From Spirochaetia bacterium (GTDB lineage: Bacteria; Spirochaetota; Spirochaetia; Sphaerochaetales; Sphaerochaetaceae), in contig JAKVOU010000001.1 in assembly GCA_022482625.1 (NCBI GenBank), forward strand, positions 310,001-374,000: a stretch of DNA of 64,000 nt, given 5' to 3'. This document shows, piece by piece, positions 33,610 to 41,224 of the stretch (its first letter is position 1; each line of letters begins with the position of its first letter). The position numbers and the translations under genes were made by a program. The notes beneath the pieces were generated by a model. That model had not been told where the DNA came from, searched no databases, and worked only from the letters and a program-made list of their open reading frames with translations.

Positions 33610-34893
33610 ATGCTAAAGAGATACAAACAGAATGGAAACGGCAAACAGATTCTTTTTGCCAAGATCTACACGAAGGACGAACATCACATTGATCCTACTT
33701 TGATAGACAGGGATGCCATACGGGCAATCAGGGTGCTGCAGGACAACGGAGAGGAAGCCTACCTTGTGGGAGGAGCCGTACGGGACCTGCTGCTTGGTAA
33801 CATACCGAAAGATTTTGACATTACGACCAGTGCTTCCCCCAGGCAGATACATAAGATGTTCTGGAATTCACGGATAATCGGCAAAAGATTCAAGCTGGTC
33901 CATCTGGAATATGGGAAGAAGATCATCGAATGTTCGACGTTCCGCAGCGGTGAAGAAGCAAAGGATGGAAACAACAATATATTCGGCACGGTAGACCAGG
34001 ATGCCAGGCGGCGTGATTTTTCCATCAATGCGCTGTACTATGATCCTATAAGGGAAGAAGTGCTTGATTTCAATGATTCAATGGTCGATTTCAAGAAAAA
34101 ACGGATTTCTTCAATCATCGATCTCAATTATTCCTTCAAGGAAGATCCCGTACGCATGATACGTGCGATAAAATATGGCGTGACTACAGGCTTTGACCTC
34201 CAATGGAATGTCAAGCGTGCAATCAGGAGGGACTATCAGGGCCTTTCTACCTGTTCTACCAGCCGTCTGACAGAAGAAGTGAACAAGATACTGGCTTCGG
34301 GACATAGCTATGAGATCTTCCGCCAGTTGGACCATTACCGTCTCCTGGCTTTCCTGCTTCCGAGCTACAGCAATTTCTTTCGTATTGGAAATGTCAGTGA
34401 AAGCTTGAAGGAACTTGACAGCAAGGTCACGAAAGCAAAGCAGGGCAAGGGACCTGACGTACCTGTCTGCGAGATGATCCAGTACATGGTAAAGGACCTT
34501 GTGATTTATTCCGATGAGGAAATGACTGCCAGGGATCGATTCAAGGAAACATTCAGGCAAGTCAAAGTAATTATTTCCCCAATGACACCAAGCAATTACG
34601 AAGTTGAACTATGCTGTTCCCATCTGCTTGATGCAAAGGGCTACAAAGTCCCCAGGGGATGCGTGAGAACCCCAAGGACTGATTACAGGACCAAGGGACG
34701 GCCTCCATATGGAGGAAAGGGCAGGCACCAGAAAAAAAGATCGGAAGAAAAGGCAAGGGAAGCTATGTCCGTACCTCGTTCCAGGAAAAAAAAGAAAAAG
34801 AAATCTGCTCCGGCTGCTGCTGCAGTTCCTGTAGAACAGGTGAAGCAGTCCCCTCAGCAGAGAGGCCCCGAGAGTTTTGCCTTGGAGGAATAA
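33610..34893 (+). CDS. pcnB: Poly(A) polymerase / tRNA nucleotidyltransferase family protein (PcnB type)
   Basis: 427 residues from ATG 33610 (TTG 33598 is an alternative). The class II nucleotidyltransferase signature Leu-Val-Gly-Gly-Ala-Val-Arg-Asp-Leu-Leu-Leu-Gly...Asp-Phe-Asp-Ile is near 52-72, with Arg-Arg-Arg-Asp-Phe-Ser-Ile-Asn-Ala-Leu near 134, and the Asp-Pro-Val-Arg-Met-Ile-Arg-Ala-Ile-Lys helix after the head. The C-terminus is strongly basic with a Lys run near 396-402, as in PcnB-type polymerases. Either CCA addition or 3'-polyadenylation is possible; the basic tail favours poly(A) polymerase. Convergent with the P-loop/Asp23-like gene. Confidence 0.85.
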   Translation: MLKRYKQNGNGKQILFAKIYTKDEHHIDPTLIDRDAIRAIRVLQDNGEEAYLVGGAVRDLLLGNIPKDFDITTSASPRQIHKMFWNSRIIGKRFKLVHLEYGKKIIECSTFRSGEEAKDGNNNIFGTVDQDARRRDFSINALYYDPIREEVLDFNDSMVDFKKKRISSIIDLNYSFKEDPVRMIRAIKYGVTTGFDLQWNVKRAIRRDYQGLSTCSTSRLTEEVNKILASGHSYEIFRQLDHYRLLAFLLPSYSNFFRIGNVSESLKELDSKVTKAKQGKGPDVPVCEMIQYMVKDLVIYSDEEMTARDRFKETFRQVKVIISPMTPSNYEVELCCSHLLDAKGYKVPRGCVRTPRTDYRTKGRPPYGGKGRHQKKRSEEKAREAMSVPRSRKKKKKKSAPAAAAVPVEQVKQSPQQRGPESFALEE

Positions 34894-34896
34894 GGC

Positions 34897-35757
34897 TCAG
34901 CCCCATTCTTCCATTTCTACACTGACATTGCATACGAAGATCGATCCGTATTTTTCCAGGGATTCGCTGATATATTCCTGAAGTTCTCCGATTGTCGTCC
35001 CCATCATATGTCTTGTCGGGATACGAAGCTTTACAAAGATTGAATACCCCTCGTCCTTGATCTCCGAAGAAACCTGTACGACCTTGATGGCCGTATCGAA
35101 TTCATCAAGGCAATGGATTACCATCTGCGTAAGGGCAGCATCGCTTATGATGGTTTTCTTTGTCTGCGTAAATTCAGGACGTACCACTGTTTTTTCAAAG
35201 ACCATCTTCTTTTTCCACGGCAGGCGGTTGCCGCCTTTGAAGAGGACTTTCATCGAGTCGAGGACAATCTGCGGAGCTGTCCGTGTTATTTCGATGGAAG
35301 GTACAGGTATGACGTGTTTCCCCTCGGTAAAGCGAATGCGCATTGCAGTATCAATTTCATCTTTTGTTGCAATGTCCTCGATATGGAAGATTTTCTCAGG
35401 CTGGGGAAGCGAAAGCCTGTCGGCTATTCTCCTGGCCATTTTCTCACTGGTTCCTATGATCAGTATCCTATGGTAGCGTTCTTTCTGCAATGCCGCCATC
35501 ACTTCCTTCTGATGTTCCGGTTCGTCGAATACTGCCGTACGCACTGCAGCAAGGAAACTGTTGTCCTGTTTGGCACTTCTGCCTGCCAGGACTTTGTTTC
35601 CTTTGATCAGCAATCCGTCGTCGATGATCAGGTCGATGTTATGTTCTTCTGCTACCATTTTGGACCGGAAGCTCTTACCTGTGCCGCTTTTGCCGACAAG
35701 GGCATAGACCTTCGTGCCTCCGATCTTCCAAAATGCATACTTGAATATGCGGTTCAT
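34897..35757 (-). CDS. P-loop ATPase fused to an Asp23/Gls24-like domain
   Basis: 286 residues. The Walker A loop Gly-Lys-Ser-Gly-Thr-Gly-Lys-Ser is near 22-29, followed by Leu-Ile-Ile-Asp-Asp-Gly. A nucleotide-binding core runs to about 150 (Ile-Leu-Ile-Ile-Gly-Thr-Ser near 96). The last ~85 residues have the alternating strand/helix pattern of Asp23 envelope-stress domains: Ile-Ser-Asp-Ala-Ala-Leu, Phe-Val-Lys-Leu-Arg-Ile-Pro, then Leu-Gln-Glu-Tyr-Ile-Ser-Glu-Ser-Leu-Glu-Lys-Tyr-Gly and a final Val-Ser-Val-Glu strand. Function unknown. No strong ribosome site at ATG 35757. Single gene. Confidence 0.65.
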   Translation of the reverse strand: MNRIFKYAFWKIGGTKVYALVGKSGTGKSFRSKMVAEEHNIDLIIDDGLLIKGNKVLAGRSAKQDNSFLAAVRTAVFDEPEHQKEVMAALQKERYHRILIIGTSEKMARRIADRLSLPQPEKIFHIEDIATKDEIDTAMRIRFTEGKHVIPVPSIEITRTAPQIVLDSMKVLFKGGNRLPWKKKMVFEKTVVRPEFTQTKKTIISDAALTQMVIHCLDEFDTAIKVVQVSSEIKDEGYSIFVKLRIPTRHMMGTTIGELQEYISESLEKYGSIFVCNVSVEMEEWG

Positions 35758-36195
35758 ACCATGAAATATAGCATAGCCTGTGGAAAAAGCAAATATAACG
35801 GCTACCTGTGTACCCTTGTTTCAGATGTAGGTTAGTTGCCATGTATTTATATTGTCAAGAATACATTTGCTGGGTCCGGACAATAGAAAATGAAAAAATC
35901 AAAGCTTGTTTCCTTATGTTCCCTATGATTGATTGGAACGCTGAATGATTAAATTAAAAATAACATCAAATTATGCTATATAATATGAATATTATAATTA
36001 TTAATAGTCATTTAAGCATATAAAATTTAACAATATGCCGTTCGTGAGAATTTAATCCCTTTAAAGCACACATGTGCACATTCCTGTGAAATACTATTGA
36101 GAATAATTGTGACATTGTTTACTATTCAAAGTCGAGGTGTCAGCGGATGCGCTCTGACTGACCCTGTGTAAACATATTTTTAGAAGGAGTGTACA
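35758..36195. other. Long A+T-rich intergenic region upstream of the rnf operon
   Basis: 438 bp without a credible gene. From ~35940 to 36060 it is very A+T-rich, a possible UP-element or nucleoid-protein region. A short palindrome CACATGTG lies at 36069-36076, and AGAAGGAG precedes the rnfC ATG. Apart from the promoter below I see nothing definite. Confidence 0.6.
36097..36125 (+). promoter_or_regulatory. Putative promoter of the rnf operon
   Basis: TTGAGA (36097-36102), 17-nt spacer, TACTAT (36120-36125). A TTGTGA sequence in the spacer (36107-36112) is a half-site of the redox regulator Rex, but the other half is missing. Confidence 0.55.
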
Positions 36196-37512
36196 ATGCC
36201 TAACAACGTTTCTACGTTCACCAGAGGCGGGGTACATCCGGATGACAAGAAACAACTCAGCAATAGGAAACCTATTGAGAAGTTGCCTTTGCCATCCGAA
36301 GTTGTCGTCAGCCTGTCCCAGCATCTAGGGGCACCTGCAAAAGCCTTGAAGGCCAAGGGTGATACTGTCGTCAAAGGTGAGAAAATCGGGACTGCTGCAG
36401 GGTTCATCAGTGCAGAAGTCCATTCTCCTGTGACCGGAACCATCAAGGACATCAGAAAGGTTACCCTGGCAAACAGTGTCTGCTGCGATGCCTATGTCAT
36501 TGAAGTTGACAAGGATGCGCCTGAACCCCAATGGGAACAGCATGACTGGAAAAGTGAAAGCAGGGAAGATCTTCTCGCAACGATCAAGGACCTTGGTATC
36601 GTCGGCATGGGCGGGGCAACTTTCCCGGCTCACGTCAAGTTTTCCATTCCGAAGGGCAAAAAAGCTGAATATTTGGTGGCCAACGGCGTGGAATGCGAAC
36701 CATACCTTACCAGTGATCACCGGACCATGCTGGAAAGGGCAGAAGGTGCGCTTGAAGGCCTTATGGTCATTGCCAAGGTCATTGAAGCCGAACATGTCAT
36801 CGTCGGTGTCGAAGTCAACAAGATGGATGCCATTGAGCATCTTGAAGCAGTGATCAAGGAAAAAGGCTATCCGATTAAAGTGCAGCCACTTAAGCTCAAG
36901 TACCCCCAAGGTGATGAGAAACAGTTGCTCAAAGCTACCATAGGTCGTGAGATTCCCAGCGGAAAGCTGCCCTTGGACATCGGAGCCGTCGTGGCAAACA
37001 TAGGTACCTGCTATGCAGTATATGAAGCCTGTGTCTTCCATAAGCCGCTCATCGAGAGAGTTGTCTGCGTCAGCGGAGAATGCATTGCCGAACCGAAGAA
37101 TGTCCTGGCACCGGTCGGAACCAAGATCAGTGATCTTGTCCAGTTCTGCGGCGGTTTCATTGAGGATCCCTACAAGACCATAAGCGGGGGCCCCATGATG
37201 GGTTTTGCTTTCAGTGATCCTGATACGCCTATCCAGAAAGGCACAAGCGGCATATTGGCAATTCCGCTTTTCGATGACAGTGAGACCACTGCCTGCATTT
37301 CCTGTGGCAGATGTGTCAGGGCCTGTCCGATCGGTTTGATGCCGACTATGCTGTACAGGAACATCATGCATGGCAACTATGAGGCAGCCATGAACAAATA
37401 TTCCCTCATGGACTGCAAGGAATGTGGCAGCTGTGCCTTTGTCTGCCCGGCTCATATTCCTCTTGTCCATGCAATGAAGCTGGGCAAGAAACTGGGGAGG
37501 AAGAAAAAATGA
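36196..37512 (+). CDS. rnfC: Rnf complex subunit C
   Basis: 438 residues. An N-terminal barrel-sandwich region (His-Ser-Pro-Val-Thr-Gly-Thr) is followed by the NADH/FMN-binding Gly-Met-Gly-Gly-Ala-Thr-Phe-Pro near 136-143 with Asn-Gly-Val-Glu-Cys-Glu-Pro-Tyr near 161. Two ferredoxin-type [4Fe-4S] motifs are near 370 (Cys-Ile-Ser-Cys-Gly-Arg-Cys...Cys-Pro) and 409 (Cys-Lys-Glu-Cys-Gly-Ser-Cys...Cys-Pro). RnfC is the cytoplasmic NAD-side subunit of the ion-pumping ferredoxin:NAD+ oxidoreductase. First gene of rnfCDGEAB; stop and rnfD start overlap (ATGA). Confidence 0.96.
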   Translation: MPNNVSTFTRGGVHPDDKKQLSNRKPIEKLPLPSEVVVSLSQHLGAPAKALKAKGDTVVKGEKIGTAAGFISAEVHSPVTGTIKDIRKVTLANSVCCDAYVIEVDKDAPEPQWEQHDWKSESREDLLATIKDLGIVGMGGATFPAHVKFSIPKGKKAEYLVANGVECEPYLTSDHRTMLERAEGALEGLMVIAKVIEAEHVIVGVEVNKMDAIEHLEAVIKEKGYPIKVQPLKLKYPQGDEKQLLKATIGREIPSGKLPLDIGAVVANIGTCYAVYEACVFHKPLIERVVCVSGECIAEPKNVLAPVGTKISDLVQFCGGFIEDPYKTISGGPMMGFAFSDPDTPIQKGTSGILAIPLFDDSETTACISCGRCVRACPIGLMPTMLYRNIMHGNYEAAMNKYSLMDCKECGSCAFVCPAHIPLVHAMKLGKKLGRKKK

Positions 37513-38603
37513 ACAGGACAATCAGTTCGTCACCGCATATACATCAGCCGGGAAGCTCCACAAAGAACATCATGTGGAGCGTTTCTGTTGCCTTGACTCC
37601 TGCTGCACTGTGGGGTGTCTATGTATTCGGAGCAAGGGCCCTCTTGGTCCTCATCGTTTCGATTGCCTCTTCGGTTATCGTAGAATATCTGCTTGGTAGG
37701 ATCGACGGAATCAAGGAACTGAAAGAAAGTACCGTTACCGATGGTTCGGCTTTCCTGACCGGACTTCTGATAGGCATGAACATGAGCCCGTCGGTTCCAT
37801 TGTTCATTCCTGTGCTCGCAAGTGCCTTTGCCATGTTCGTGGTAAAGTGGATATTCGGTGGTCTCGGTTCCAATTGGATGAACCCAGCTCTTGCAGGACG
37901 TGTATTCGTATTCTTCAGTTTTTCCTCTGCAATGAGCCGTTTTGCCGTTCCTCGTACGCTTGCCGGCCTGATGCCTGATACAATCGGAAGTGCGACGCCG
38001 CTTTCGTATGTGAAGACAAGCATTGTCGGTGGTGTCAGCGGTCTGGGAGCTACCGGCGTGATGCAGCAGGGAGGTTATCCGTTTACCAGCTTTGCAGGTT
38101 CTGTTGCACATACATTGGGTATCAGCCCGTATGCCGTTGATGCATTCTTCGGAAATATCGGAGGGTGTATCGGAGAAGTAAGTGCTTTTCTGCTTATTCT
38201 TGGTGCAATCTATCTGCTGTATAGAAAGATCATCACCTGGCAGATACCTGTTACTTATCTGGTAAGTTTTGCAATTCTGACGTTTATATTTTCAGGAATC
38301 CGGTCCGGTCTGGGTCTTTTCCACGGAGAAGTACTTACCCAGTTATTCAGCGGCGGTCTGATTCTCGGTGCCTTCTTCATGGCAACTGACATGGTGACTT
38401 CGCCGATTACTTCCAAGGGCCAGATAATCTTTGGAATAGGGTGTGGGTTCTTTACCTTCCTGTTCAGATATTTCGGGTCCCTTTCAGAATCTGTATCGCT
38501 GGCAATCATCCTGATGAACATTACGGTACCGACCATTGACAGATATATCATGCCGGTCAAGTTCGGTCAGACAAAGGTCAAGACCGTAAAGGAGCGTGCA
38601 TGA
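37509..38603 (+). CDS. rnfD: Rnf complex subunit D
   Basis: 364 residues from the overlapping ATG 37509; an upstream in-frame start would lie inside rnfC. About nine transmembrane helices. The flavinylation region Gly-Ser-Ala-Thr-Pro-Leu-Ser near 160 holds the Thr that binds FMN covalently in this family. Asn-Trp-Met-Asn-Pro-Ala-Leu-Ala-Gly-Arg and Asp-Met-Val-Thr-Ser-Pro are conserved NqrB/RnfD elements. Inner-membrane, ion-translocating subunit. Confidence 0.95.
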   Translation: MNRTISSSPHIHQPGSSTKNIMWSVSVALTPAALWGVYVFGARALLVLIVSIASSVIVEYLLGRIDGIKELKESTVTDGSAFLTGLLIGMNMSPSVPLFIPVLASAFAMFVVKWIFGGLGSNWMNPALAGRVFVFFSFSSAMSRFAVPRTLAGLMPDTIGSATPLSYVKTSIVGGVSGLGATGVMQQGGYPFTSFAGSVAHTLGISPYAVDAFFGNIGGCIGEVSAFLLILGAIYLLYRKIITWQIPVTYLVSFAILTFIFSGIRSGLGLFHGEVLTQLFSGGLILGAFFMATDMVTSPITSKGQIIFGIGCGFFTFLFRYFGSLSESVSLAIILMNITVPTIDRYIMPVKFGQTKVKTVKERA

Positions 38604-39154
38604 TGACAAAGACTTATCTAAAGACTTCACTTATCCTTGCTGCAATCTGTGCTGTTGCTACGTTGATCCTTGCAGAACTCAACAGTGTCACCGCTCCGCT
38701 CATTGCTTCCTATGAAACAAGCAAGACGCTTTCTGCACTTGAGGCTGTCAGCGGAAGCCAGAAACTAGGCAAGGAAATTGCTGTGTCCGACAACACTACC
38801 ATTTCCGCCTACTATAAACTGACGACTGACGGTAAGCCGAGCGGTTACTTGCTGAAGCTTGCCAACAATGGCTATGGCGGTGCCGTCAACCTTGTTGCTG
38901 CCTATGATCTCAAGGGTCTGGTCACAGATGCCAAGGTAGTATCGGACAGTGAAACCCCTGGATTGGGCAAGAAAAGCGAAGAGTCTTGGTACATGAAGAA
39001 ATTCATCGGCAAAGATCCGATTCCAACGAAAAAGAACATGCTTTCCAGTGAAGATGCTGCTGCAGTTTCAGGTGCTTCGATTACCTTCGGAGCAGTCAGC
39101 TCAGCTTTGGAGACCGGAAGCAAATTCGTAAAAGGTTTGGGAGGCAATAAATGA
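38600..39154 (+). CDS. rnfG: Rnf complex subunit G (flavoprotein)
   Basis: 184 residues: one N-terminal membrane anchor (about 8-28), then an FMN-binding domain outside the membrane. Glu-Thr-Pro-Gly-Leu-Gly near 122 and Ser-Gly-Ala-Ser-Ile-Thr near 158-163 fit the flavinylation motif; the last Thr takes FMN through a phosphoester, which needs an ApbE flavin transferase (not in this window). ATG overlaps the end of rnfD. Confidence 0.93.
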   Translation: MMTKTYLKTSLILAAICAVATLILAELNSVTAPLIASYETSKTLSALEAVSGSQKLGKEIAVSDNTTISAYYKLTTDGKPSGYLLKLANNGYGGAVNLVAAYDLKGLVTDAKVVSDSETPGLGKKSEESWYMKKFIGKDPIPTKKNMLSSEDAAAVSGASITFGAVSSALETGSKFVKGLGGNK

Positions 39155-39795
39155 AAGGTTCACATATTGACCAATTGAAGAAAGGCCTGTTCAAAGAGAA
39201 CCCTACGTTCATCCTGATGCTCGGCCTGTGCCCGACCTTGGGTGTTACGACGATGGTATCGAATGCCATCGGTATGGGGCTGAGCGTGCTGTTCGTGCTT
39301 ACGTGTTCCAACATAATGATCAGCTTGCTTAGGAAGCTTATTCCTGATTCGGTAAGGATTCCTTCCTATATTGTCATCATTGCGTCCTTTGTTACAATCA
39401 TCGAGATGCTGCTCCATGCTTTTATGCCCAGCCTCTATGAAGCATTGGGTGTATATCTACCGTTGATCGTTGTCAACTGTATTATTCTTGGTAGGGCAGA
39501 GGCCTTTGCCAATAAGAATACCGTACTTGACTCGATGTTGGATGGAATCGGCATGGGTATCGGCTTTACCATGTCTCTGACGCTTATTGCAACAATCAGG
39601 GAAGTATTCGGAGCCGGTAGTATCACTTTGTTCCCGATAGGTAGCTGGAATGGATCTATTATTATCCCAGGACTGCATACCTGGCCGGTACGTGTAATGA
39701 CCCTGGCTCCCGGAGCCCTTCTGCTGATGGGCTTCCTTAAGTCGTACTTCAATTGGCTTGGATCCAGGAAAGCCAAGAAGGAGGTTGCAGCATGA
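39151..39795 (+). CDS. rnfE: Rnf complex subunit E
   Basis: 214 residues with six transmembrane helices. The paired Cys-containing motifs of the RnfA/E fold are present: Leu-Gly-Leu-Cys-Pro-Thr-Leu-Gly-Val-Thr near 27 and Ile-Val-Val-Asn-Cys-Ile-Ile-Leu-Gly-Arg-Ala near 106. Together with RnfA it forms the membrane [2Fe-2S]-binding core. Start overlaps the rnfG stop. Confidence 0.95.
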   Translation: MKGSHIDQLKKGLFKENPTFILMLGLCPTLGVTTMVSNAIGMGLSVLFVLTCSNIMISLLRKLIPDSVRIPSYIVIIASFVTIIEMLLHAFMPSLYEALGVYLPLIVVNCIILGRAEAFANKNTVLDSMLDGIGMGIGFTMSLTLIATIREVFGAGSITLFPIGSWNGSIIIPGLHTWPVRVMTLAPGALLLMGFLKSYFNWLGSRKAKKEVAA

Positions 39796-40385
39796 GCATC
39801 ATTGCTATACTGATCACCTATATTTTCATAAGTAACTTCATCTTGGTGCAGTTCCTCGGACTGTGTCCTTTTATCGGAGTTTCAAAGAACAGCGAGAGTG
39901 CCTTGGGCATGGGTATGGCCGTAACGTTCGTCACGAGCTTGGCATCCGTGGTCTGCTGGAGTGTCTATCAGTTCCTGCTGGTACCCTTTGCATTGGAATA
40001 CCTGCGGACAGTATCTTTCATTCTTGTCATCGCAGCCTTGGTCCAGTTGGTTGAACTGGTCGTGCGTAAGATCAGCCCTCCGCTGTATAAGGCATTGGGT
40101 ATTTTCCTGCCGCTGATTACCACCAACTGTGCAGTTCTTGGTATTGCAATCATCAATATCGATGAACACTATACGCTGTTGCAGAGTTTCTTTGCCGGCC
40201 TTGCTGCCGGGCTTGGTTTCACGCTTGCCATCGTGCTGATGAGCAACATAAGGGAAAAGCTCGATCTGGCACCGGTAAGAAAGGCTTTCAAATCTGTACC
40301 GATTGCCTTTGTTTCAGCTGGTCTGATGGCATTGGCCTTCATGGCCTTTGACAAGAGCCTGCTTGTCAACTTGCATTTGGTATAG
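39792..40385 (+). CDS. rnfA: Rnf complex subunit A
   Basis: 197 residues from ATG 39792, which overlaps the rnfE stop; the frame extends upstream into rnfE but has no support there. Six helices; Leu-Gly-Leu-Cys-Pro-Phe-Ile-Gly-Val-Ser near 22 and Thr-Thr-Asn-Cys-Ala-Val-Leu-Gly near 105 are the RnfA counterparts of the motifs in RnfE, inverted in the membrane. Confidence 0.95.
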   Translation: MSIIAILITYIFISNFILVQFLGLCPFIGVSKNSESALGMGMAVTFVTSLASVVCWSVYQFLLVPFALEYLRTVSFILVIAALVQLVELVVRKISPPLYKALGIFLPLITTNCAVLGIAIINIDEHYTLLQSFFAGLAAGLGFTLAIVLMSNIREKLDLAPVRKAFKSVPIAFVSAGLMALAFMAFDKSLLVNLHLV

Positions 40386-40397
40386 GGGGAAAGACAT

Positions 40398-41201
40398 ATG
40401 AATATATTCATAGCATTCTTGATATTGACGGTCATGGGTCTCCTCCTGGGATTCGGACTTGCCGTGGCTGCAAAGAAGCTTGAGGTAAAGAAAGACAAGA
40501 ACCTCATTGCGCTTGAAGCCATTATGCCCGGTGCAAACTGTGGCGGATGCGGTTATGCAGGCTGTTCAGCCTATGCAGAAGCCGTATCCAAGGGAGAAGC
40601 AGAAATAGGTCTCTGCGCTCCTGGCGGCGGAGAACTTGCAAAGCAAATGGGCAAGATCATGGGAAAGGAAGTCGAAGCTGACGCTTCTGCAAAGAAGAAA
40701 GTTGCGCAGGTATTCTGCAGAGGCAACTGCGAACATACCAACAGTGATTACGACTACAAAGGCCTGGACGACTGCAATGCGGCTGCATTGCTGTTCGGAG
40801 GTGACCTATCCTGCAAGGAAGGCTGCCTGCATCTGGGATCCTGCATTGCCGTCTGTCCCGTCGGTGCCATCAGCAAAGATGAGAAAGGGGATATCGTCGT
40901 TGATAGAAAACTGTGCATAGCCTGTGGCAAGTGTACTGAGGTTTGTCCACACCATGTCATCAAGCTTGTTGATGACGACAGCCAATGGATTGTAGCCTGC
41001 AACAACCACGAAAGTGGTGCAAAGGTTCGCAAGGAATGTCAAGTCGGCTGTATCGGATGTAAAATTTGTGAAAGGAAGTTCCCTCAATCCGGTTGTACTG
41101 TTGACAACTTCCTGTCTTCATTCGACAATGGTAAACCTCATGATCAGATTGCGGAGGCTGCAGAAGCCTGTCCAAACGGCTGTATCGTGAAAAGATTCTG
41201 A
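40398..41201 (+). CDS. rnfB: Rnf complex subunit B (ferredoxin-side)
   Basis: 267 residues. An N-terminal membrane anchor (1-24) is followed by the Asn-Cys-Gly-Gly-Cys-Gly-Tyr-Ala-Gly-Cys cluster near 47-56 and several ferredoxin-type motifs (Cys-Leu-His-Leu-Gly-Ser-Cys-Ile-Ala-Val-Cys-Pro near 141; Cys-Ile-Ala-Cys-Gly-Lys-Cys near 174; Cys-Ile-Gly-Cys-Lys-Ile-Cys near 219). It receives electrons from reduced ferredoxin. Twelve nt separate it from rnfA, with GGGG-AAAG as ribosome site. Last gene of the operon. Confidence 0.95.
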   Translation: MNIFIAFLILTVMGLLLGFGLAVAAKKLEVKKDKNLIALEAIMPGANCGGCGYAGCSAYAEAVSKGEAEIGLCAPGGGELAKQMGKIMGKEVEADASAKKKVAQVFCRGNCEHTNSDYDYKGLDDCNAAALLFGGDLSCKEGCLHLGSCIAVCPVGAISKDEKGDIVVDRKLCIACGKCTEVCPHHVIKLVDDDSQWIVACNNHESGAKVRKECQVGCIGCKICERKFPQSGCTVDNFLSSFDNGKPHDQIAEAAEACPNGCIVKRF

Positions 41202-41224
41202 TCAACTGTGGGAGCTGTATCGTT

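Noticed and set aside
36107-36125. Rex operator in the rnf promoter
   Set aside because: Only the TTGTGA half-site is present; the matching TCACAA half is missing.
36325-37521. 398-codon open frame on the minus strand opposite rnfC
   Set aside because: It mirrors a strongly conserved gene, has no ribosome site and its protein is low-complexity in the way antisense shadows are.
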